A stretch of 6,717 nucleotides of DNA from Methanobacteriota archaeon (GTDB lineage Archaea > Hydrothermarchaeota > Hydrothermarchaeia > Hydrothermarchaeales > SZUA-236): the NCBI GenBank assembly GCA_003230355.1, contig QIDD01000051.1, positions 1 to 6,717 on the forward strand, written 5' to 3'. The position numbers and the translations under genes were made by a program. This document shows, one piece after another, positions 1 to 6,349 of this stretch; the stretch's first letter is position 1; each line of letters opens with the position of its first letter. The notes under the pieces are model-generated. The model was not told the DNA's origin. It made no database searches and worked only from the letters and a program-made list of their open reading frames with translations.

Positions 1-1211
1 AGGAGGCGGTGGCCGGCGGTGTGAACTGGCTTGAAGTTGGAACGCCGCTTATCAAAAACCACGGCATGGTTGCGGTGAAAACGCTTAGGGCGGCCTTTCC
101 CGGCTCGGTTTTGGTTGCTGATCTGAAGACTATGGATGCCGGTGACATTGAGGTTGAGATGGCTGCGAAAAACGGAGCCGACATTGTGGTTGTCTTGGGT
201 GCTGCGCCGGACATGACGTTTAAGCGCGCGCTCAACCAGGCGGCCGCCCACAATATTAAGATTATGGCTGATCTCATCGGAGTTGACGACCAGCTTGAGC
301 GTGCGAAAGAGCTTGAAACACTTGGTGTGGACTACCTTTTGGTGCACACACCCCTTGATGTTCAGCGTGTGATGCTTGAAGCAGTGGATTCCGGGCTTGA
401 TGATTTGAAAGAAATAGTCGGCGCCGTGGACATTCCCGTTGCCGCTGCCGGCGGGATAACCGTTGAAACAGCGCCTGCCCTGTTAAAGGTGGGTGTGAAC
501 ATCTTTATCGTGGGAAGAGCGCTTACAAAGGCGAAGGATGTAGTTGGAACTGCGCGAAAGTTATGCGAGATTATCGGTGTTGAAACCAAGATTACAGAGG
601 CCGCCGAGCCCCCTATTGATGAGATTATCGCTGGTTTTGAATCTCTTCCCACGCCTTTTATCAGCGATGCGATGAAGCGCTTTGGTGCGATGCGGGGACT
701 GCGTCCTGTTGTGAAGGGTAGGCGTGTTGCCGGGCCTGCTTATACTGTTAAGACCTTGGGCGGGGATTGGGGCAAAGTGGTAAAAGCTGTTGATCTCGCG
801 AGTCCCGGCGATGTGATTGTTGTTGATGCTCAGGGAATGGATGTTGCGGTTTGGGGTGAGCTTGCCACGCTCAGCGCGATTAAACGTGGTGTGAAGGCTG
901 TTGTAATTGACGGCGGGATTCGCGATGCCGATGATATTCGGGCGCTTGGATTTCCTCTTTGGTCGCGTACTGTCACGCCGAATGCTGGCGAACCCCACGG
1001 CCACGGTCGTCTTCAGGAGCTGATTGCCTGCGCTGGTCAGCCGGTCAGCCCTGGCGACATAATAGTTGCCGATGAGATAGGCGTGGTTGTGGTTGCGCGA
1101 GTGCAGGCCTATGAGATTTATCGCAAGGCCATGGAGGTTTCACAAAAGGAGAAACGCTATAAAAAAGGCATAGCTGAGGGCAAGACGCTGTCTGAGATTT
1201 TCGGCCTCTAG
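1..1211 (+). CDS. 3-hexulose-6-phosphate synthase / RraA-like fusion protein (5'-truncated)
   Basis: The N-terminal half is 3-hexulose-6-phosphate synthase, which condenses formaldehyde with ribulose-5-phosphate, or runs in reverse to supply pentose phosphates in archaea. Numbering from the GTG at 9, visible HPS motifs are EVGTPLIK (9-16), VADLKTMDAG (36-45, with the D-x-K-x-x-D set D38, K40, D43), VHTPLDVQ (112-119) and the AAAGGI and VGR phosphate-site segments (145-150, 168-170). After a linker near 195-205 comes an RraA/HMG-aldolase-like domain with WGELA (282-286) and IDGGIRD (300-306). R305 and D306 are retained, so this domain could be catalytic rather than only structural. The reading frame is open to the left edge (codons GAG GCG precede 9) and homology continues through it, so the true start is upstream and the first strand of the HPS barrel is missing. 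Such HPS-RraA fusions are known in archaea. The substrate of the second domain is unknown. It is probably soluble: I see no signal peptide or membrane segment. Confidence 0.93.
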   Translation, partial: EAVAGGVNWLEVGTPLIKNHGMVAVKTLRAAFPGSVLVADLKTMDAGDIEVEMAAKNGADIVVVLGAAPDMTFKRALNQAAAHNIKIMADLIGVDDQLERAKELETLGVDYLLVHTPLDVQRVMLEAVDSGLDDLKEIVGAVDIPVAAAGGITVETAPALLKVGVNIFIVGRALTKAKDVVGTARKLCEIIGVETKITEAAEPPIDEIIAGFESLPTPFISDAMKRFGAMRGLRPVVKGRRVAGPAYTVKTLGGDWGKVVKAVDLASPGDVIVVDAQGMDVAVWGELATLSAIKRGVKAVVIDGGIRDADDIRALGFPLWSRTVTPNAGEPHGHGRLQELIACAGQPVSPGDIIVADEIGVVVVARVQAYEIYRKAMEVSQKEKRYKKGIAEGKTLSEIFGL

Positions 1212-1248
1212 CCCGGCTGCGATTTATTAGAGTGAATGGACGCGAATA

Positions 1249-1253
1249 TTTTT
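1249..1253 (+). terminator. Possible oligo-T terminator after the HPS-RraA gene
   Basis: A run of five T lies 38-42 bases after the stop codon of the HPS-RraA gene, in an AT-rich stretch and with no convincing hairpin before it. Archaeal RNA polymerase can terminate at T tracts alone, so this may be the first stop signal for that transcript. The evidence is only the tract and its position. Confidence 0.3.
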
Positions 1254-1315
1254 ATCATGTTATACCTTGATGTAGAGTTAATTAATGGAGCCTTCGAAAG
1301 AGGCGAGAACGCTGG

Positions 1316-1321
1316 TTTTTT
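1316..1321 (+). terminator. Possible second oligo-T terminator in the spacer
   Basis: Six consecutive T follow GG at 1314-1315. A weak stem (GCCT at 1290-1293 with AGGC at 1301-1304) lies just upstream, but it is only four base pairs and ends 11 bases before the T tract. It could act as a back-up stop for the HPS-RraA transcript upstream of the fwd promoter. Confidence is low because short T runs are expected in AT-rich DNA. Confidence 0.3.
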
Positions 1322-1398
1322 AGTGGTACTATCAGCTTCGCGAGTATAACCCGTATTAATGGATAAATATTTTACATAAAAAGGCCTATGAGGATTGA

Positions 1399-1406
1399 TT
1401 TATATA
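1399..1406 (+). promoter_or_regulatory. Archaeal TATA box for the fwd operon
   Basis: TTTATATA matches the archaeal box A consensus and is preceded by purine-rich AGGATTGA (1391-1398), a plausible but imperfect BRE. Transcription normally starts about 25-27 bases downstream of the box centre, here about 1427-1430. That would give a leader of about 15 bases that just includes the GGAG at 1433-1436 and the ATG at 1444. The fit of box, Shine-Dalgarno and start codon supports this being the operon promoter. A second AT-rich stretch (ATAAATATTTTACATAAA, 1363-1380) is a weaker alternative. Confidence 0.6.
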
Positions 1407-1432
1407 ATTGGAGTTAAAAATCCATAGAGGCT

Positions 1433-1436
1433 GGAG
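1433..1436 (+). promoter_or_regulatory. Shine-Dalgarno that decides the start of the first fwd gene
   Basis: GGAG lies 7 bases before the ATG at 1444. The in-frame TTG at 1408 has no such motif and would sit directly beside the TATA box, upstream of the expected transcript start. This favours the ATG at 1444 as the true start. Confidence 0.65.
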
Positions 1437-1443
1437 ACGTGCC

Positions 1444-2271
1444 ATGGAAGAAGGAAAGTTTGAGATCTCGACACAGATAGATGGCGGTAAGGTCGCTTAC
1501 AAGCGGAGGTCTACAATCGAGGAGAGGCTGCTTGTCTATGACCCTGAGCGGTGTGTGGGCTGTCTGTTCTGTGAGATTCCCTGTCCTGTTGATGCGATTG
1601 ATCTTGGTGCCACCGGAAGTGTTGCCAGGGACCTTGTAGAAACTCCAAGCCTTGTTGTGGACATGGCTAAGTGCACCTTCTGCGGGATTTGCAGTGAGAC
1701 CTGCCCATTTAACTCCTATGAATTTTATATTGATGGTGAGCCTATTCGTGGAAGTGAAGATTATCTGACCTTTGTGAGGATCTTTGAGATCGATGATACT
1801 GGTCTTTCGGCGAAGGGCTCTGAGCTGAAGGCTGTTCTTGAAGGGCGTGCAGAGACCTGTCCGCGGGGTGCGCTGGTCGCAGGTAAAAAAGGCCTTGACT
1901 TCATCGAGAGGGAGTGCATCTACTGCCAGGGCTGTGTGGACTCGTCTAATGGTCTTGTAATCAATGTGAAGCGAGCAATTGAGGGGGCGGTCGAAATCGA
2001 CAATGACAGGTGTCAGGGCTGCGGGGCATGTCGGGATATCTGTCCTACTAAGGCGCCATATTACCCTACAGGCGGGATAGGGGCGCGTGTTGAAAAGGTT
2101 GTAATCGACGAGCGTATCTGCAACTACTGCGGGGCCTGTGAAAAGGTGTGCCCTGTGGAGGCGATAAAAATCAAAAGAGTTAAAATCAATTACAGCAAAG
2201 GAAAGGTTGCGCCCTGGACCAAGATGTGGACTGCGGCCTTTGAAAATCTGAAAACAGAGTCTGAGGGATAA
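1444..2271 (+). CDS. fwdF: FwdF-like polyferredoxin with five [4Fe-4S] motif sets
   Basis: This is a 275-residue iron-sulfur protein that probably relays electrons between ferredoxin or a hydrogenase/heterodisulfide reductase partner and the FwdB active site. It has exactly 20 cysteines, all in cluster motifs. Full CX2CX2CX3CP sets lie at 37-47, 77-87, 190-200 and 216-226. The remaining set is split: a lone CP at 139 precedes CX2CX2C at 158-164, whose usual fourth cysteine is replaced by serine (VDSSNG). Together these could still bind one cluster, in the way the two halves of a 2[4Fe-4S] ferredoxin share ligands. Five clusters are therefore predicted. As I recall, classical FwdF is about 350 residues with up to eight clusters, so this is a compact form. 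The basic and aromatic C-terminus (about 229-275) has no motif I know. It is first in the fwd operon, 5 bases before the next gene. The FwdF name rests on context plus motif pattern; a generic polyferredoxin is the alternative. Confidence 0.82.
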   Translation: MEEGKFEISTQIDGGKVAYKRRSTIEERLLVYDPERCVGCLFCEIPCPVDAIDLGATGSVARDLVETPSLVVDMAKCTFCGICSETCPFNSYEFYIDGEPIRGSEDYLTFVRIFEIDDTGLSAKGSELKAVLEGRAETCPRGALVAGKKGLDFIERECIYCQGCVDSSNGLVINVKRAIEGAVEIDNDRCQGCGACRDICPTKAPYYPTGGIGARVEKVVIDERICNYCGACEKVCPVEAIKIKRVKINYSKGKVAPWTKMWTAAFENLKTESEG

Positions 2272-2276
2272 AAGAT

Positions 2277-2957
2277 ATGGGTTTTGAATTCAAGATTGAT
2301 GATGAGCTTTGTGTGGGCTGCGGGAACTGCGTTGTCGTGTGTCCCGTTGATGCCCTGAACTCTGCTGATATTGCGGGCGGCAAAGGTGATAACATCGCGG
2401 ATCTTACAAGGCTTGTTTCAAACGGCCGCGCGATTGTTGTTGACTCTGATCTCTGCAACGGCTGCGGGACCTGTGTTATTGCGTGCCCGACGGACGCGTT
2501 GATCTTGAACAACCAGGCGCCGGAGGAACTTTTAAAGATCGTGGATGCAGAGGAAAACGATCTCGTAGGGATTAAAGTAGACATCTTCAACCTCCTTAAA
2601 AAGCAGGAAAACCTGATGATACCACAGATAGCTCAGGCCCTTGGGATTACAGCGCGCGAAGTCTTTCTGCATCTTATGGCACTGAAGCGGGAGGACCGTG
2701 TTTTTGAAGGCGAGCGTGTGGGCGGCAGATTCGCATACACCACGATTCAGCCCACGCCAGTGGTTGTCGAGTCCAAGGGAGAGGAAGAGGTGCTGGTGAT
2801 TGATAAGGAGAAGGCCGAGCGCATCAGGACCAAGCTTGAGGCTGCAATCGAGTCATTTACGAAGACAAAGGTGAGGCTCATGATCGAAACAAACAAGCTG
2901 GACCGGGCCCTTGAGGTTGTCACCGACAAACCGAAAAAGGGCGGTGAAGAGAAGTGA
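2277..2957 (+). CDS. fwdG: FwdG-like 2[4Fe-4S] ferredoxin with C-terminal winged-helix-like domain
   Basis: The N-terminal 80 residues form a two-cluster ferredoxin with CX2CX2CX3CP sets at 12-22 and 60-70, separated by an insert of about 35 residues (GGKGDNIADLTRLVSNGRA region). This matches the role of FwdG as electron carrier for the Fwd complex. Unlike classical FwdG, which I recall as about 80 residues, it continues to 226. Residues about 97-157 read as a winged helix: helix KVDIFNLLKKQEN, helix IPQIAQALGI, helix TAREVFLHLMALKRE, then a beta-wing with GERVGGRFAYTT. Residues about 165-226 are rich in Lys, Glu and Arg and look helical, possibly coiled-coil. The ATG at 2277 has GAGGG (2263-2267) as Shine-Dalgarno. 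The gene overlaps fwdD by four bases. The wing domain may be a protein-docking element or a DNA-binding one; I cannot tell which. The ferredoxin call is firm; the symbol is by context. Confidence 0.8.
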   Translation: MGFEFKIDDELCVGCGNCVVVCPVDALNSADIAGGKGDNIADLTRLVSNGRAIVVDSDLCNGCGTCVIACPTDALILNNQAPEELLKIVDAEENDLVGIKVDIFNLLKKQENLMIPQIAQALGITAREVFLHLMALKREDRVFEGERVGGRFAYTTIQPTPVVVESKGEEEVLVIDKEKAERIRTKLEAAIESFTKTKVRLMIETNKLDRALEVVTDKPKKGGEEK

Positions 2958-3337
2958 AGGCAACACTGATTACGGGGCGAACGATAAAGCAGGGCATGGT
3001 ACTCGAATCGAAGGACTCGACCATGTACACAGATGCCAATGCAATTTGCGAGTTCGATCCTGATGATATGAAGAAATTCAAGGTCTCCGAAGGTGATACA
3101 GTGGAGGTTTGCTCCGAGGATGGAGCGGTGTTTGTGCGGGCTGTTAAATCCCTGCAGTCGCCGCATAAGAATATTATATTTATACCAATGGGCCCCTGGG
3201 CAAATCAGGTGACAAGCCCGAAGACAGATTCTGTGGGAATGCCCTCGTTTAAAGGGATTCCAGTTAGCGTTGAGCTTGCGAAGGATAAAAAGGTCCTCAC
3301 CTATCCTGAGCTTTTGAAGCAGTCCTATGGGAAGTGA
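2954..3337 (+). CDS. fwdD: Formylmethanofuran dehydrogenase subunit D
   Basis: FwdD supplies the molybdopterin-dinucleotide-binding beta-barrel that caps the FwdB active site, the equivalent of the C-terminal domain of formate dehydrogenases made as a separate chain. The 127-residue length is normal. Diagnostic segments are FDPDDMKKFKVSEGDTVEV (34-52), IFIPMGPWANQV (75-86) and TDSVGMPSFKGIPV (91-104), the last two being the strongly conserved cofactor-contacting stretch of the family. The start is GTG at 2954, sharing the bases GTGA with the stop codon of the preceding ferredoxin gene, so translation is probably coupled. The upstream GGTGAAGAGAAG provides a weak ribosome site. fwdB follows after 7 bases. 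Confidence 0.95.
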   Translation: MKATLITGRTIKQGMVLESKDSTMYTDANAICEFDPDDMKKFKVSEGDTVEVCSEDGAVFVRAVKSLQSPHKNIIFIPMGPWANQVTSPKTDSVGMPSFKGIPVSVELAKDKKVLTYPELLKQSYGK

Positions 3338-3344
3338 TTGAAAA

Positions 3345-4649
3345 ATGGAAAAGCATACTGATGTAATATGCCCCTTTTGCGGAACACTCTGCGACGATAT
3401 AGAGGTTCATGTGGAAAAGGGCAGGGTTATGGAGGCGCTTAACGCCTGCAAGCTGGGAAACGCCAAGTTCATGAGCATGAACAAAAAGCACCGCCATCTT
3501 GTGCCCATGGTGCGCGAAGGCGACGGGTTCGTTGAAACCACGATTGAGGATGCTGTTGAGCGGGTTGCCCGGATGCTTTTGGATGCAAAGAGGCCGCTAC
3601 TTTATGGCTGGGCTACAACTGAGTGCGAGGCACAGTCAGTAGGAATCGAGCTTGCCGAGGAAGTTGGCGGTGTAGTCGACAGCTGCGCATCGGTGTGTCA
3701 CGGACCCTCAGTTCTCGCAATCCAGGATGTAGGATTTCCATCGGTCACGCTTGGCGAAGTGAAAAACAGGGCGGACCTCGACATCTACTGGGGCTCCAAT
3801 CCCATGCACGCACATCCAAGGCACATGTCCCGTTATTCCCGTTATCCCCGCGGATATTTTCGTGAGCGGGGTCAGCAGGACCGAACTGTGATTGTTATCG
3901 ATGTGCGAAGAACCGACACTGCAGGGATTGCTGACAAATTCTTGCAGGTCTCACCCGGCGATGACTATGAGCTTGTGAATGCATTTAGAACACTATTAAA
4001 CGATGGTGACATCCCGGATGAGGTTGCAGGTGTCGCGAAAAAAGACATCGAAGGCGCGCTTGAGCTTATGAAAACATGTCAGTTCGGAATGCTCTTCTTC
4101 GGCGTGGGACTGACCATGAGCCCTGGCAAACATCGTAACATTGACAACGCAATATCCCTTGTTATTGATTTGAATAAATATACCAAGTTCAGCCTCATGC
4201 CAATGCGGGGCCATTACAATGTAACAGGTTTTTCCGAAGTCCTTACCTGGCAGTCGGGCTTTCCCTTCGGCGTGGACTACACCAGAGGTTATCCACAGTA
4301 TAATCCTGGCGAGACCACGTCTGTTGAGCTTCTCAGCCGCGGCGAGGTGGACGCAGTCTTTGTGGTTGGATCTGACCCGGCGGCGAACTTTCCGAAAAAA
4401 GCGGTTGAACACCTGGCCAAGATCCCGTCTGCGGTTATCGAGCCGCATGAAACGCCGACAACATACCTCTGCGATCTCAAAATCCCCTCTGCAATCGCGG
4501 GAATCGAGGTGGCCGGGACCGCGTATCGCATGGACAACGTTCCGATACGAGTTCGAAAGATAATGGATCCTCCGGCCGGCCTTTATTCAGACCGCGAAAT
4601 CCTTAAGATGATCCTTGAAAAAGTGAGAGAGATAAAAAATGGAGCTTGA
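3345..4649 (+). CDS. fwdB: Formylmethanofuran dehydrogenase subunit B (catalytic, W/Mo-bis-pterin)
   Basis: FwdB is the CO2-reducing, formate-dehydrogenase-like subunit. The N-terminal cysteines C9, C12, C16 and C35 (ICPFCGTLCDD and ACKLG) bind one [4Fe-4S] cluster. C118 in ASVCHGPS is the expected ligand of the tungsten or molybdenum ion, followed by H119. R288 (MPMRGH) is also present. These three positions agree with the active-site residues I recall from the Methanothermobacter FwdB structure. Cofactor-binding segments YWGSNPMHAHPRH (148-160), IDVRRTDTA (185-193) and VGSDPAANFP are intact. At 434 residues it has normal length and no selenocysteine. The metal cannot be decided from this sequence alone. 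The ATG at 3345 follows fwdD by 7 bases, with GGGA at 3329-3332 as a possible ribosome site. The 3' end overlaps fwdA by 11 bases. Confidence 0.97.
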   Translation: MEKHTDVICPFCGTLCDDIEVHVEKGRVMEALNACKLGNAKFMSMNKKHRHLVPMVREGDGFVETTIEDAVERVARMLLDAKRPLLYGWATTECEAQSVGIELAEEVGGVVDSCASVCHGPSVLAIQDVGFPSVTLGEVKNRADLDIYWGSNPMHAHPRHMSRYSRYPRGYFRERGQQDRTVIVIDVRRTDTAGIADKFLQVSPGDDYELVNAFRTLLNDGDIPDEVAGVAKKDIEGALELMKTCQFGMLFFGVGLTMSPGKHRNIDNAISLVIDLNKYTKFSLMPMRGHYNVTGFSEVLTWQSGFPFGVDYTRGYPQYNPGETTSVELLSRGEVDAVFVVGSDPAANFPKKAVEHLAKIPSAVIEPHETPTTYLCDLKIPSAIAGIEVAGTAYRMDNVPIRVRKIMDPPAGLYSDREILKMILEKVREIKNGA

Positions 4650-6348
4650 GATAAAGAACGGAACCGTTTACGACCCTTTGAACAAGGTGAATGGCGACAG
4701 GATGGACATCCTGATAAAGGATGGGATGATAGTTAAAAAGCTTCATGGAAAGCATGAGGTGATAGACGCCTCCGGAAAACTTGTGATGCCGGGCGGTGTT
4801 GAAATTCACTCTCACTTTGCTGGCGGGAAGGAGACGGCTGGGAGGCTGCTTCGGCCTGAGGACGGCGCGCGCACGGTCTATCCCAAGCGTAACGGCCTTC
4901 GGTCCGGTTCAGGATATTCTATGCCCTCATCATTTACAGCAGGCTATCTCTACGCGCAGATGGGATATACAATGTGCAACACACCGGCCATGCCGCCGCT
5001 CTTTGCGCGCCACACCCATGAAGAACTGGGTGATGTGCCGATCGTTGATAAATCCGCTTATCCGACTTTTGACGGGAACTGGTTTGTCATGAGATATCTA
5101 AAAGAGGACGACCCAGATAAGCTTGCGGCCTGTGTAGCATGGTTTCTCAGGGCTACCAAGGGCCTTGTAATAAAGCTTGTGAACCCCGGCGGAACAGAGA
5201 ACTGGGGCTGGGGTAAAAATGCGGTTGGAATAGACGATCCTGTAATCGGCTTTGACGTAACACCTGGAGAAATCATAAAGGGGCTTGCAGAGGTAAATGA
5301 ACGGCTTAAGCTCCCGCACTCGATCCATCTACACCCCAATAATCTGGGCAAGCCCGGAAACATTGAGACAACGATTGAAACCCTTGATCTCGGCAAATCT
5401 ATCAAAACAGATAAGGGCAGGCAGTCCATCTATCTCACACACGCACAGTTCCACAGCTTTGGCGGAGATTCATGGAAGAACTTTGAATCAAAGGCTGATG
5501 AACTGGCCAAATACATCAATTCCTGCGACCACGTAGTCTGCGACACAGGAAACGTGACGCTTGACGAAACCACGACCATGACAAGTGACGGTCCCATGGA
5601 ATACTTCCTCCACAACCTGACACATCTTAAATGGGTGAACAAGGATGTGGAGCTTGAAACTGCGCCTGGGATAACGCCCTTCATCTACTCGCGCAAAAAC
5701 CCTGTTCACTCGGTGCAGTGGGCAATCGGCCTTGAGCTAGCGCTGCTCATCGACGACCCATTCAAGGTGCTTCTTGCAACGGACCACCCAAACGGCGGGC
5801 CATTCACAAGGTATCCACGGATCATTGCATGGCTTATGAGCGAGCCCTACAGGAGGTATTACCTCGAAGAAAGGGTTCACAAAGGTGCGCAGAAAGGTTC
5901 AAGCCTTGCCACGTTGGATCGGGAATACACATTTTCAGATATTGCCACAGTCACACGGGCGGGTCAGGCAAAGGCGCTCGGACTGAGCGAGCTTAAAGGA
6001 CACCTCGGTGTGGGCGCCCACGGCGACGTTGCAATCTATGACATAAATCCATCTGAAATAGATCCATCCAATGACTTTAAGGCCGTTGAAAAAGGCTTTG
6101 CAAAAACAGTCTACACGATTAAAGACGGCGAAATAGTCGTTAGAGACGGCGAGATCGTTGCTGCTCCGCAGGGAAGGACTTATTGGGCAAACCCGGTTGT
6201 GGACCATGAGCTTGACCGGGAGATGCTTAAGGACGTTGAACAGTACTTCAAGAAATATTACTCTGTGAATCTTGCGAACTATCCTGTGCAGAAGGAGTAT
6301 CTGGAGCGGGGCCGCGAGATTCAGATCGACGCCAGGGATGTGAAATAA
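4639..6348 (+). CDS. fwdA: Formylmethanofuran dehydrogenase subunit A (amidohydrolase)
   Basis: FwdA condenses formate arriving from FwdB through an internal tunnel with the amino group of methanofuran, giving formylmethanofuran; it also works in reverse. It belongs to the dihydroorotase/urease-type amidohydrolases with a binuclear metal centre. Candidate ligands are all present: H57 and H59 in EIHSHF, K179 in VIKLVNPGG (the expected carboxylated lysine), H230 or H232 in SIHLHPNNLG, H268 in YLTHAQFHSFGGD, and D382 in LLATDHPNGGPFTRYP. The final beta-sandwich segment (LGVGAHGDVAIYDIN, then TVYTIKDGEIVVRDGEIV) is typical of the superfamily. The 569 residues match normal family length and no lesion is visible. 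The ATG at 4639 lies inside the end of fwdB, with purine-rich GTGAGAGAGA (4623-4632) before it, suggesting translational coupling. Only one base separates its stop from the fwdC start. Confidence 0.97.
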   Translation: MELEIKNGTVYDPLNKVNGDRMDILIKDGMIVKKLHGKHEVIDASGKLVMPGGVEIHSHFAGGKETAGRLLRPEDGARTVYPKRNGLRSGSGYSMPSSFTAGYLYAQMGYTMCNTPAMPPLFARHTHEELGDVPIVDKSAYPTFDGNWFVMRYLKEDDPDKLAACVAWFLRATKGLVIKLVNPGGTENWGWGKNAVGIDDPVIGFDVTPGEIIKGLAEVNERLKLPHSIHLHPNNLGKPGNIETTIETLDLGKSIKTDKGRQSIYLTHAQFHSFGGDSWKNFESKADELAKYINSCDHVVCDTGNVTLDETTTMTSDGPMEYFLHNLTHLKWVNKDVELETAPGITPFIYSRKNPVHSVQWAIGLELALLIDDPFKVLLATDHPNGGPFTRYPRIIAWLMSEPYRRYYLEERVHKGAQKGSSLATLDREYTFSDIATVTRAGQAKALGLSELKGHLGVGAHGDVAIYDINPSEIDPSNDFKAVEKGFAKTVYTIKDGEIVVRDGEIVAAPQGRTYWANPVVDHELDREMLKDVEQYFKKYYSVNLANYPVQKEYLERGREIQIDARDVK

Positions 6349-6349
6349 G

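Noticed and set aside
1..11. AGGAGG followed by GTG at 9 looks like a ribosome site and start codon for the first gene.
   Set aside because: The spacing is only two bases, and HPS homology runs through this point (codons GAG GCG GTG fit the helix before GGVNWLEVGTPLIK). The gene starts upstream of the window.
1290..1304. GCCT...AGGC hairpin as an intrinsic terminator or regulatory RNA.
   Set aside because: Only four base pairs with a seven-base loop, and not directly joined to the T tract. I kept only the T tract as a weak candidate.
1388..1417. Small ORF beginning ATG AGG ATT at 1388.
   Set aside because: Only nine codons before TAA, it spans the TATA box and has no ribosome site.
1408..1443. 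In-frame TTG at 1408 as a longer start of the FwdF-like gene.
   Set aside because: It has no Shine-Dalgarno, lies directly after the TATA box and would precede the expected transcript start. The added residues do not resemble a FwdF N-terminus.
3345..4649. Possible selenocysteine FwdB.
   Set aside because: The active-site position 118 is encoded by a cysteine codon and no in-frame TGA interrupts the gene.
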